From: Io17-Chloro-G2 sp034420695
GTDB taxonomy: Bacteria > Chloroflexota > Dehalococcoidia > Lucifugimonadales > UBA3495
Length of the DNA stretch: 10,703 nt
Direction: 5' to 3'
Assembly: GCA_034420695.1 (NCBI GenBank)
Contig: DAOULB010000030.1
Coordinates: forward strand, 1-10,703
The number at the start of each line of letters is the position of its first letter. Positions within the stretch are counted from its first letter, which is position 1. The translations under genes and the position numbers were made by a program. A model generated the notes under the pieces. The model worked only from the letters and a program-made list of their open reading frames with translations. It was not told the origin of the DNA and searched no databases. Of the stretch, positions 1-6,825 are shown piece after piece.

Positions 1-37
1 CGGCAGTGCTGGAGAAACCCTGAAAGAGGACAAATTG

Positions 38-66
38 GCGGGCTGTAAGCCTCCCCACAAGCCCGC
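38..66. other. Inverted repeat downstream of the pentapeptide/TIR gene
   Basis: A 7-bp perfect inverted repeat, GCGGGCT (38-44) with AGCCCGC (60-66), has a 15-base loop. It lies about 45 bases past the stop codon of the minus-strand pentapeptide gene, so it could end that transcript. The minus-strand 3' side reads CAATTTG rather than a clean U-tract, so a factor-independent terminator is only weakly supported. No gene is seen in bases 1-109. Confidence 0.3.
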
Positions 67-109
67 ACAAGTCGCAAAGATCCATGGCACCCAATTGCTC
101 AGAGGTTCC

Positions 110-1327
110 CTAGGTTTCGGTTATGGCTTTCTCCAGCATGATTAACCCACGGCGGTAATTCCCTTCATTTTCAGACCCCCGCAGGTCCACCACAACAGTC
201 TCTCGCAATTTCGTGCAAACCTGGTCCTGGCTGGTGTAGACCCAGTCGTCGGCAGCCAACGTGACCACCTCCGAACTTGCCCCGGGAGAACCTGCTCCGG
301 AACCGGCTCCCGGTTCCAATTGGGTGAACAGCCGGCTGGTAATAGGGTTTCCCAAGGCCTGCTGGGAACAAACCAGCACCAGCAAGTCATAATAGATGAT
401 GCGCTCCAATGAACCTTGGTCCAGTCTCAGCGTCTCTTCATCATCGGCGGTGAGGCTCCAGCACAATACTCCCGATTGACGCAAGTCTTCCTCTATCCTG
501 GTGGTCAGCTCTTTGTCGGCGGTGGAGCTGATTAGAAGCACCCTTGGCGACTTCGTGCCGGACCTGCCAAAATCACGCTGGGCTTCTATAAACGGCGCTG
601 CCACCCCGGCCTGCAGCAGGAAACTCTCCGGGATTAGACCCTTCGACTTGGCCAAGGATTCGGCTCCCACAAAGCTGGGGCCACTGTGGCGGGTGGATTC
701 CAGGCCCCTCACTTGGCTGAGGTCGCAGTCTGCCAGCAGCGTCATCTCAAACAGGCAGTCCTCTAGGGAAGCTCCGCTCAGCCTGGGCCGCACCAGCATG
801 GCTCCCCGCAGGTCGGCCCCGGCCAAGTTGGCTACCTCCAAGTTCGAGGCGGTCAGGCGGCAATTCCGCAGGTCGGCCCCGGCCAAGTCCACCCAGGAAA
901 GGTTCGTACCCGTAAGGTTCGCTCCCTGCAGGTTTGCTTCGGCCAGGTTGGCGCACCACAGGTTGGCATTAGACAGGTCGGCTCCCGACAGGTCCGCTCC
1001 CTGTAGAGAACTGTTCTGGAGATTGCATCTCACTAAGCTGGCGCCCTTCAGGATTGCCCGCCGGAAATCGGCCCCGGAGAGATTGGAGCGCCACAGGTGG
1101 GCTCCCTGCAGGTTGGAGCCGGAAAGGTCCGCCAATTGCAAGTCGGAATTGGTAAGGTCGATGTTGGCAAGGTTGTCGTGGGCCAAGTCGGCCCCCCTGA
1201 GCTTGGACTCGCTCAGGTAGGCCCCCGACAGGTCGATGGACTGGCGCCGCCAGTACACCTTCTCCCGCCAGCGTGCTATGGCGTGGGCGCCCTGTTTGGC
1301 TAAGGAAGTATGATCGGGGTCGGCCAA
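110..1327 (-). CDS. Pentapeptide-repeat protein with C-terminal TIR-like domain
   Basis: This 405-aa protein has no signal peptide or membrane segment, so it is predicted to be cytosolic. Residues ~30-205 are near-continuous pentapeptide repeats of the A(D/N)LxG type, which fold as a right-handed quadrilateral beta-helix. After a linker, residues ~260-330 resemble the front of a TIR domain: a beta strand (RVLLISSTAD), an amphipathic helix, a second strand ending in W290, and a hydrophobic strand (LLVLVCSQQAL). Residues ~376-400 (VVVDLRG, then a helix) resemble the usual TIR C-terminus. A Gly/Ser-rich insert (~340-352) interrupts the domain. The Glu expected about 12 residues after the 'S' of the third strand (S321) is not visible, so NADase activity is doubtful. 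The start is TTG, 9 bases after the upstream LLM stop, with no Shine-Dalgarno; no in-frame ATG lies near. Role unknown: possibly signalling, scaffold or defence. The repeats are certain; the TIR call is moderate. Confidence 0.85.
   Translation of the reverse strand: MADPDHTSLAKQGAHAIARWREKVYWRRQSIDLSGAYLSESKLRGADLAHDNLANIDLTNSDLQLADLSGSNLQGAHLWRSNLSGADFRRAILKGASLVRCNLQNSSLQGADLSGADLSNANLWCANLAEANLQGANLTGTNLSWVDLAGADLRNCRLTASNLEVANLAGADLRGAMLVRPRLSGASLEDCLFEMTLLADCDLSQVRGLESTRHSGPSFVGAESLAKSKGLIPESFLLQAGVAAPFIEAQRDFGRSGTKSPRVLLISSTADKELTTRIEEDLRQSGVLCWSLTADDEETLRLDQGSLERIIYYDLLVLVCSQQALGNPITSRLFTQLEPGAGSGAGSPGASSEVVTLAADDWVYTSQDQVCTKLRETVVVDLRGSENEGNYRRGLIMLEKAITET
806..888. repeat. Exact 23-bp direct repeat inside the pentapeptide region
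   Basis: An identical 23-base stretch occurs at 806-828 and 866-888. The offset is exactly 60 bp, or 20 codons, which equals one four-pentapeptide coil of the beta-helix. Both copies encode the same LAGADLR-type run on the minus strand. Identity at the DNA level, not only the protein level, suggests a fairly recent internal duplication. Confidence 0.85.
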
Positions 1328-1363
1328 GCGGGGGGGTCAGTTCCCCCCGCCGGTAATGGCGGG
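1328..1363 (-). promoter_or_regulatory. Overlapping GC-rich hairpins at a stop/start junction
   Basis: Two mutually exclusive stems share bases 1346-1350. Stem A pairs CCCGCC (1346-1351) with GGCGGG (1358-1363) around a 6-base loop. Stem B pairs GCGGGGGG (1328-1335) with CCCCCCGC (1343-1350) around a 7-base loop containing the LLM stop codon (1339-1337). Stem B ends directly against the TTG start of the pentapeptide gene (1327) and occupies the place where a ribosome binding site would be. There is no U-tract, so a terminator is unlikely. Translational coupling, with the upstream ribosome melting stem B, is the simplest reading; this is inference. Confidence 0.5.
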
Positions 1364-2485
1364 CATGACTTCCCAGGCAAATCGAGTCAGTTGGTCCTTG
1401 AACTCAGACCACGGCATACCTTCCGGCCAGTGCAGGACAATGTCCTCCAGTCCCGGATACTTTTCCTGGAACTCCTGAAGCTGCGAAATTACCGCTTCCG
1501 GCGGCCCGCAGGCCCACACTTTCTGTTCCACTCCCTCTTCGATCGTCGGCACCCGTGAGGGAGCCCCCGGGGTCCCCCAAGCTCTTCCTTGGGAGTCGGT
1601 GTATCGAACGAAGCCGAAGGGAGCGAACCACTTGTATCTTTCGTCGTGGTAAGGCCGCACCCGGTTCATAGCCGCCTCTGGCGTCTCGTCTATGCAGAAT
1701 CCGACTCCCAGCGCCATGTCTTGACCCAAAGCCAGTTGGCGTCCGGCTCTGGCGGCGGCTTCCCGGTAGTTCTCGAAGAGCTGTTGCACCAGCATTTCTC
1801 CGGTAAGGGCGACCATTCCCTTGATTCCTTTGGAGGCGATGTACTCCAATGTCCTGCCGCTGGCGATGGGTTGCCAGATTTCCACCGGTTGGTTGACCGG
1901 CCGCGGAACCATTGTCACGTCCTTGAGTTGATATCCCCGGTAGGGGACTTCGGGGGGGATGGTGTAGTGTTTGCCGCGGTGGCTGAAAGACTCCTCGTGG
2001 AAGGCCTTGAAGATGACCTCCATCTGCTCTTCGAACAGCTCTTTGTTGGCGTCGTTGTCAATGACAGGAGAGCCGAAGCTCTCTACTTCACGGGAGTGGT
2101 ATCCCCGCCCCACGCCGAAAATCAGCCGCCCCCCGGTGAGCACGTCGGCCATGGCGAAGTCCTCTGCCAATCGCATGGGGTGCCACATGGGGACTATGTT
2201 GAAAGCGGACCCAAACTTCAGACGTTGGGTCTGGCCCGCCAAGTGGACGCCCAGCAGGATGAGGTTGGGAAAGCATTCGTATCCCTCCCGCTGGAAATGG
2301 TGTTCCGCCGTCCACATGCAGTAATAGCCCAGCTCGTCCATGTGTTTGGCCAAGGCTACGGCATGGTCGTAGGCCTGCACCAACCTCTCGTTGGGATAAT
2401 GGCGTTCGTCAGCCGGGGTTCCCTGGACACCCACGTCTTCCAAGTCAATCTGCCCAACGTATAGTACGGAAAAGCGTTTGATCAT
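1337..2485 (-). CDS. LLM-class flavin-dependent monooxygenase
   Basis: This 382-aa soluble enzyme belongs to the bacterial-luciferase-like (LLM) superfamily, TIM-barrel proteins using reduced FMN or F420 to oxidise small organic molecules. The AEHHF motif at residues 60-64 is typical of FMN-type members, and GGRLIFGVGRGYHSREVE (118-135) matches the glycine-rich strand and phosphate-binding segment of the family. The length fits the family. The ATG start follows an AGGA ribosome binding site 7 bases upstream (2493-2496). The gene is separated from the upstream exporter by 107 bases that contain an extended -10 promoter, so it probably opens its own transcription unit with the pentapeptide/TIR gene behind it. 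The substrate is unknown. Family assignment is firm; FMN rather than F420 is inferred from the AEHHF motif. No flavin reductase is present in the window. Confidence 0.93.
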   Translation of the reverse strand: MIKRFSVLYVGQIDLEDVGVQGTPADERHYPNERLVQAYDHAVALAKHMDELGYYCMWTAEHHFQREGYECFPNLILLGVHLAGQTQRLKFGSAFNIVPMWHPMRLAEDFAMADVLTGGRLIFGVGRGYHSREVESFGSPVIDNDANKELFEEQMEVIFKAFHEESFSHRGKHYTIPPEVPYRGYQLKDVTMVPRPVNQPVEIWQPIASGRTLEYIASKGIKGMVALTGEMLVQQLFENYREAAARAGRQLALGQDMALGVGFCIDETPEAAMNRVRPYHDERYKWFAPFGFVRYTDSQGRAWGTPGAPSRVPTIEEGVEQKVWACGPPEAVISQLQEFQEKYPGLEDIVLHWPEGMPWSEFKDQLTRFAWEVMPAITGGGN

Positions 2486-2560
2486 CTGTAATTCCTGGTC
2501 GATTGCCCTTGTCCGCTGGCCTGTTTCATGCGGAAGAAGGGGCGTAAAACTTGGAGGCCA

Positions 2561-2569
2561 ATTATAGCA
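2561..2569 (-). promoter_or_regulatory. Extended -10 promoter for the LLM/pentapeptide unit
   Basis: On the minus strand this reads TGC followed by a perfect TATAAT (2566-2561), an extended -10 element. No good -35 box is seen 17 bases upstream, which is usual for extended -10 promoters. The expected start near 2554 gives a leader of about 70 bases before the LLM ATG. It lies just past the exporter stop (2593), so it can transcribe the distal pair independently of the upstream operon. Confidence 0.6.
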
Positions 2570-2592
2570 TGAGCCCTCGTTGGCGCATGGGT

Positions 2593-5232
2593 TCAGCCAG
2601 CCTGCAGACCCGTCTCCTCCTCCTTCAGGGGCCCTCCCGCCGGTCCCGCAGCCAGGGTCAGCAGGGAGGGCAACACTACCAACGCCGCGGCGGCAGCCAT
2701 GATAATCATTGTCGCAGTGATGATTCCATAGGCTGAGAAAAGGGGCATAGGAGCAAATGCCAGCACCGAGAACCCTATGGCGCTGGATGCTGCCGACCCG
2801 GCCAGCGCCCCGCCGGTGCCGGAGGCAGTAGCGCGCAGGGCGGTCATTTGGTCCGGCGCTCGCCGCAGTTCCTGCCTATACCGCTGGGCCACGTGGATCG
2901 AATAGTCAATTCCCAGTCCTATGGATACTGCGGCTATGGTGGCGGTAACGAAGTTCAGCTGGTAGCCCGCCGCGTACATGAAAGCGTAAAGCCAAGAGAC
3001 CACCAAGCCCATGGGTATGACCACCGCCAAGGCCAGCCGGATGGAGCGCATCCAGAAGGCCACCAGCACCAGGCAGGTGGCCGCGGCCACCGGCAGCGAA
3101 ACGTTCAAGGCCTTGGTGACGGCATGGAGGGTCGTCTCCCGGATGAATGGAGAACCTGTCACGCCCGCAGCCGAAATGGCGGGAGAGTTCTTGAGCTCAA
3201 TCAGGTCGTGTTCCAGGGAACGTCGCGCCTTAGCCAAGTTGGCCTGCTCTCTGGTGCCGCGGACCCCGAAAACCAGGAGAGTTGCTTGCTCCTCGCCACT
3301 CCCCGGCTCATGGAATACCGTCTCCCTCACCTGTTGTGAGTCGTACAGTAGATTGTCTTGATCTCTTGGCACGCCAAAATGATGCATGTAGTCGTAAACG
3401 GCTTCAATTTGACGGGGGCCGTCCGGCAATCCATTTCCGTCCGTATCGGTGACGCCCATCCCTGTCTGCGCCTCCACCTGCTCCCTGGCGTATTCGTTGC
3501 CGGTCATCTGCTCCAACAGGCTCAATACGGTGCGTTGGTAAAGCCTCACTTCGCCCTGTTCAGTGGTGCCCAAATGCGGGTTCTGCTTCATTCTGGCCAG
3601 CAGGGCCTCTATAGCAGTTAACGCTTCCGGGGAAGCCAGGTCACCCTCGATGTAGATGACACCCGGTTCGCCTGACAGGTCCTGGTCTACGTGCTGTGCC
3701 AGCTTGTCCAGCCCTACTACCAAGTCTGATTCCGAGTCGAAGAAGTCTTTGACGTCCAAGTTGGGCTCAAGCTGGAAGGCGGCGTAGGTAGTGAAGGAAG
3801 TGAGTACAGCAACCGCAGAGAGAACGAGCCAGCGTCGCCGGGCCAAGGCCACCACCAAGGAGGCAAGTTTTTCCGCCCCCGGCGCAGTGCCGTACCCTGT
3901 GCTCCCAGGATTGATGAGAGTTTGCTCCACCAGGGTTGGCTGGTCCGGTCCAGTAGATGTCCGGATTCCCCGGCGCTGCTCCCAGCGCATGATTGCCAGC
4001 GGCAAAAACATGCCCATTATCAGGTAGGCGGCTACAACGGCTATTCCTGCGGCCACCCCGAATCCGATAATGCTTTCGATGCCGGAGGTTACGTTTGCCA
4101 GGAAGGCTATGCCGTCCGACAGCATCGCCAGGGTCAACGCCGCAATAACCCCGGCTAGCCCGGCAGCCAAGGCTGGAGTGGGGCCCAACCCGCGCTGCTG
4201 CTCGTCCCGGTAACGGGCCGTTGCGTGAATAAAGAAGTCCACTCCCAAGGCCACCACCGCAATGGGAACAATGAGGTCCAAGGACAACGAGGACCTGAGG
4301 CCCACCAGATTCGACCCTCCCTTTAGCCATATCAGCACCATCAACAGGCCGGCGAAGGCAAAAACGGCGTACCGCCAGGACCTCAGGGTAACGCCGACAA
4401 CAATTAGAACCAGTACTATGGCAGCCGCAATGTAGGGGAGGACTTCCCTTCCCTGCTCCAAGGACGCCAAGTTGACGTCTATGGCCAGTCCCCAGAGCCG
4501 GTAGTGCTCCTGGTTTCCCCGGAGAATCTCCTGGACCCGCCGGTTGAACCGCTCCTTGTCGAGAGTCGTCGGGTCGTTGGACAAGCCCAGAATGGGCGGG
4601 CCTCCCCCCAGCAAGGCATTGTCCGCGGCAACGTAGAAAAACAGAGCGGCGGCCCGCCACATTTCCACCCGCTGTCCGCTTATTGTCTCCGCCTCCGCAG
4701 ATGCGTCCATGGAAAGGGACTCCCGGAGTTGCTCCCCGCCGGGGCCCGAGAAAAGCCGGTGTACCGCCAGCTTCACCTCCAAGTCCGTCGCGTCCTGCAG
4801 ACCGGAAGCCCCGCCGGGGTCTATGGCCAGTAGGAGGTTTACTGCGTCGGCTATGGTGAAAACCCCGACTACCTCCCTCCGGTTGTCGGCGTCGTAGCCG
4901 CTGTAGAGCAGTGGGCCCAAGTCCGACCGGCGTAGCCGCTCCTGGTTCTGGTACAGTTCCCATAGGGGTTGTTGGCGCAAAATGTCGCCCTGCCGGTCTT
5001 CGGCTATGAATGAGGCGATGTGAATTCTGGGCGCGAACTTTTCATGGACCGTCTCCTGGATATCGAAGACCGGTCCGCCGGGTTCTTGGGATGCCTGCTC
5101 CGTGGGGGCTAACAGAAATATGGGTGGAATCAATAGCCCGGTTATGACCAGTAGCCCGACAATGTACCACCCTGAGTATTTCAGAAGGAGCCGGACTACC
5201 CGGTCGGCCGGGGACGTTCTGCCTTCTATCAA
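2593..5232 (-). CDS. RND superfamily exporter, HAE3/MMPL type
   Basis: This 879-aa inner-membrane protein has the internal duplication of RND transporters: one membrane segment, a large extracytoplasmic loop, then a bundle of five segments, repeated twice. Segments lie near residues 21-41, 266-284, 287-303, 317-337, 356-378, 384-412, then 467-486, 711-727, 731-752, 757-779, 805-826 and 834-862. GVDFFIH (330-336) and GIDYSIH (774-780) are the paired TM4/TM10 motifs, whose Asp residues (D332, D776) are placed for proton relay. The second loop holds DTDGNGLPDG (596-605), resembling a calcium-binding loop. Size and motifs match the HAE3 family, whose hopanoid-transporter member HpnN is similar in size. 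The start is TTG directly after the Rid stop codon, with AAGGA 4 bases upstream, implying translational coupling. No periplasmic adaptor or outer-membrane channel gene is nearby. The likely role is export of a lipid or hydrophobic compound; the substrate is unknown. Confidence 0.92.
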   Translation of the reverse strand: MIEGRTSPADRVVRLLLKYSGWYIVGLLVITGLLIPPIFLLAPTEQASQEPGGPVFDIQETVHEKFAPRIHIASFIAEDRQGDILRQQPLWELYQNQERLRRSDLGPLLYSGYDADNRREVVGVFTIADAVNLLLAIDPGGASGLQDATDLEVKLAVHRLFSGPGGEQLRESLSMDASAEAETISGQRVEMWRAAALFFYVAADNALLGGGPPILGLSNDPTTLDKERFNRRVQEILRGNQEHYRLWGLAIDVNLASLEQGREVLPYIAAAIVLVLIVVGVTLRSWRYAVFAFAGLLMVLIWLKGGSNLVGLRSSLSLDLIVPIAVVALGVDFFIHATARYRDEQQRGLGPTPALAAGLAGVIAALTLAMLSDGIAFLANVTSGIESIIGFGVAAGIAVVAAYLIMGMFLPLAIMRWEQRRGIRTSTGPDQPTLVEQTLINPGSTGYGTAPGAEKLASLVVALARRRWLVLSAVAVLTSFTTYAAFQLEPNLDVKDFFDSESDLVVGLDKLAQHVDQDLSGEPGVIYIEGDLASPEALTAIEALLARMKQNPHLGTTEQGEVRLYQRTVLSLLEQMTGNEYAREQVEAQTGMGVTDTDGNGLPDGPRQIEAVYDYMHHFGVPRDQDNLLYDSQQVRETVFHEPGSGEEQATLLVFGVRGTREQANLAKARRSLEHDLIELKNSPAISAAGVTGSPFIRETTLHAVTKALNVSLPVAAATCLVLVAFWMRSIRLALAVVIPMGLVVSWLYAFMYAAGYQLNFVTATIAAVSIGLGIDYSIHVAQRYRQELRRAPDQMTALRATASGTGGALAGSAASSAIGFSVLAFAPMPLFSAYGIITATMIIMAAAAALVVLPSLLTLAAGPAGGPLKEEETGLQAG

Positions 5233-5700
5233 CTATTCCTTCAGTTCCACCACCATCTCTATCTCCACCGCCATACCTGAAGGAAGGGTGCTCATCCCTA
5301 CGGCAGACCGGGCGTGGCGCCCGTTTTCTCCCCACAGGCTTACCAGTAGGTCCGACGCTCCATTGGCCACCCTGGGGGTGTCGCCAAAGTCTGGCGCGCA
5401 GTTAATCATGCAAAGAAGCTTGACTATGCGGTTTACCCGGTCCAAGTCGCCTATCTCACTCTTCAGAGAAGTGAGCAGGTTCAACATGGTCTGGCGGGCG
5501 GAGTCGTAGCCTTCTTCAATCGTCACGTCGGCCCCAAGCTTTCCAACGTGCAGGAATCCCCCTTCGGGCAGCCCTGGCCCGTGTCCGGAAACAAACACCA
5601 GGTTCCCCGTGGTCACCGCCGGGATGTAGTTTCCCATTGACCTCTGCCTGGGAGGGGGTAGTTCATACCCCAGTTCTTTGAGCTTGTTTTCTATCTCCAT
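5233..5700 (-). CDS. Rid (YjgF/YER057c/UK114) family protein, ~150-aa subgroup
   Basis: This 155-aa cytosolic protein matches the longer Rid subgroup, with an N-terminal extension (LKELGYELPPP) before the core. VFVSGHGP (35-42), CAPDFGDTPRVANGASDLL (101-119) and GRHARSAVGMSTLP (127-140) are hallmark segments. Arg131 aligns with Arg105 of E. coli RidA, the residue that binds the carboxylate of 2-aminoacrylate-like imines, so deaminase activity is plausible. Family members form trimers with active sites between subunits. The ATG start has AAGGTG 5 bases upstream, inside the end of the preceding LLM gene (gap 4 bases), and the stop abuts the exporter start. The position between an oxidoreductase and an exporter suggests it clears a reactive enamine/imine intermediate made by the pathway, as RutC was proposed to do in the rut operon. 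That role is inference. Confidence 0.93.
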   Translation of the reverse strand: MEIENKLKELGYELPPPRQRSMGNYIPAVTTGNLVFVSGHGPGLPEGGFLHVGKLGADVTIEEGYDSARQTMLNLLTSLKSEIGDLDRVNRIVKLLCMINCAPDFGDTPRVANGASDLLVSLWGENGRHARSAVGMSTLPSGMAVEIEMVVELKE

Positions 5701-5704
5701 TGTT

Positions 5705-6550
5705 TCACCTTATCAATTCCGCGCACTGGTCTATGATAGGAATAACCTGCTCCCTCTCCACCGAAGGCAAGCCGAAGATGACCCTCTGGACACCGTCGGA
5801 CTCCAGTCGCTGGATGAGGTCGGCATCGGGCCTCGTGCCGAAGACTGTGACCTCGATGGATTCGGGGTCCCGGCCCGCTTCTCCCGCCTGCCGTCTCAGC
5901 ATGGCGATCTTTTCCGCCAAGCTGGGGCCTTGGGATTGCCGTCCGGAGATGGGCATCCAGCCGTCGCAGTACTCCACGACCCGGTCGAATGTCGTGGCGC
6001 CGTCTCCTCCCATGACAATGGGCGGATGTGGCTTCTGCACCGGCTTGGGATAAGCCCACATGCCGTCGAAATTCACGTACTCCCCGTGAAATTGTGCCTC
6101 CTCCTCTGACCATATGGCCTTCATGGCCAGAATGTTTTCCCTTAGGACCCGCCATCGCCGCCGGAAGTTGGTTCCGTGGTTGGCCATTTCCTCGGCGTTC
6201 CAGCCGCCGCCGATGCCGAATATAAACCGCCCATTGGAGAGCATGTCCAAGCTAGATACCTCTTTGGCGGTGGTGATTGGGTCCCTTTCTATCATCAAGC
6301 AGATGCCGGTGCCCAGCCTGAGGTCCGTGGTGACGGCTGCTGCTGCTGTTAGCGCCACAAAGGGGTCATACGTATGCCAATAGTCCCTGGGAAGGTCGCC
6401 TCCTCCCGGCCAAGGGCTCAGGCGGCTGGCAGGAATATGGGTGTGCTCCGGCACCCACATGGACTCGAACCCTCGATTCTCCAATAGCCGGGCCAAGTCA
6501 TCGGGCCGGATTGAGTAGTCGGTGGCAAACATCATTGCGCCGAACTTCAT
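5705..6550 (-). CDS. LLM-class oxidoreductase, TIGR03619 (F420-dependent) type
   Basis: This 281-aa soluble TIM-barrel enzyme starts MKFGAMMFATDYSI and carries WVPEHTHIP (32-40), the Pro-Glu-His variant seen in F420-using LLM enzymes rather than the AEHH of FMN luciferase types. GRFIFGIGGGWNAEE (107-121) is the conserved cofactor-phosphate segment, and KPHPPIVMGGDG (173-184) is the usual later barrel strand. Length and motif order match the TIGR03619 family. The ATG has AGGAG 6 bases upstream (6557-6561). It is the first gene of the operon leading to the Rid protein and RND exporter, and its promoter is at 6624-6652. It differs clearly from the second LLM gene in the window, so the two are not recent duplicates. 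Cofactor choice is inferred from the motif; the substrate is unknown. Confidence 0.93.
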   Translation of the reverse strand: MKFGAMMFATDYSIRPDDLARLLENRGFESMWVPEHTHIPASRLSPWPGGGDLPRDYWHTYDPFVALTAAAAVTTDLRLGTGICLMIERDPITTAKEVSSLDMLSNGRFIFGIGGGWNAEEMANHGTNFRRRWRVLRENILAMKAIWSEEEAQFHGEYVNFDGMWAYPKPVQKPHPPIVMGGDGATTFDRVVEYCDGWMPISGRQSQGPSLAEKIAMLRRQAGEAGRDPESIEVTVFGTRPDADLIQRLESDGVQRVIFGLPSVEREQVIPIIDQCAELIR

Positions 6551-6623
6551 TGGCTGCTCCTGTACTTAAGCTTGAAGGTGCCTCCGGTCAGCCTTGAAAT
6601 GCTGGCCTCCGGGACTGTTTGTC

Positions 6624-6652
6624 ACTATACGTGGTTGAAAGCTCGGTGCCAA
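6624..6652 (-). promoter_or_regulatory. Sigma70-like promoter for the LLM-Rid-RND operon
   Basis: On the minus strand TTGGCA (6652-6647) is followed after exactly 17 bases by TATAGT (6629-6624). Each box matches five of six consensus bases. A start near 6617 would give a leader of about 67 bases before the LLM ATG. The leader contains GCCTCCGG twice on the plus strand (6580-6587 and 6605-6612), of unknown meaning. Confidence 0.7.
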
Positions 6653-6675
6653 TGGCGGTTGTCCGATGACTGAGG

Positions 6676-6703
6676 TTGACCCTTTGTGCAACCGGAATAT
6701 AAT
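6676..6703 (+). promoter_or_regulatory. Sigma70-like promoter for the hydrolase-MFS operon
   Basis: TTGACC (6676-6681) and a perfect TATAAT (6698-6703) are separated by 16 bases. Transcription should begin near 6710, giving a leader of roughly 100-115 bases before the hydrolase. It is back to back with the minus-strand promoter: the two -35 boxes are only 23 bases apart, so one regulator could act on both. Confidence 0.78.
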
Positions 6704-6718
6704 GGCACTTTCCGGTTG
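6689..6718. promoter_or_regulatory. Candidate operator: 9-bp inverted repeat around the -10 box
   Basis: CAACCGGAA (6689-6697) and TTCCGGTTG (6710-6718) form a perfect inverted repeat whose arm centres are 21 bp apart, two helical turns. The 12-base spacer holds TATAAT, and the right arm covers the expected transcription start. Because most of the left arm is not transcribed, it should act as DNA bound by a dimeric repressor rather than as an RNA hairpin. CCGGAA recurs at 6774-6779. No regulator gene lies in the window. Confidence 0.6.
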
Positions 6719-6800
6719 GTATTACCGCTTGCGGTGCTCAAGCAGTTTACACGGCCGCGCCCGGTCACCAGACCCGGAATCATCCGGAGTAACGATATCT

Positions 6801-6806
6801 GGAGGG
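6801..6806 (+). promoter_or_regulatory. Ribosome binding site that questions the hydrolase start
   Basis: GGAGGG is the only strong Shine-Dalgarno sequence ahead of the hydrolase. It lies 19 bases from the TTG at 6826, which is too far, but its GGAGG core is 5 bases from an in-frame CTG at 6811. The frame is open back to a TAA at 6790, and no in-frame ATG or GTG lies between. Either a CTG start is used or the TTG works with poor spacing. Confidence 0.5.
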
Positions 6807-6825
6807 CCCACTGGTTTTAGCTGAA

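Noticed and set aside
501..1220. Plus-strand open frame of 239 codons opposite the pentapeptide gene
   Set aside because: Its Arg/Ala/Ser repeats (RSAPxR) mirror the antisense of the pentapeptide codons; it is a shadow.
780..1230. Regularly repeated GCTCCC/CAGGT words that could suggest a CRISPR or satellite array
   Set aside because: The period is 15 bp, in frame, and encodes pentapeptide repeats; there are no conserved repeat-spacer units.
3767..4963. Long open frame (398 codons) on the minus strand inside the exporter gene
   Set aside because: It overlaps a clear RND gene in another frame, is rich in Gly/Arg/Pro as out-of-frame GC-rich DNA is, and has no recognisable domain.
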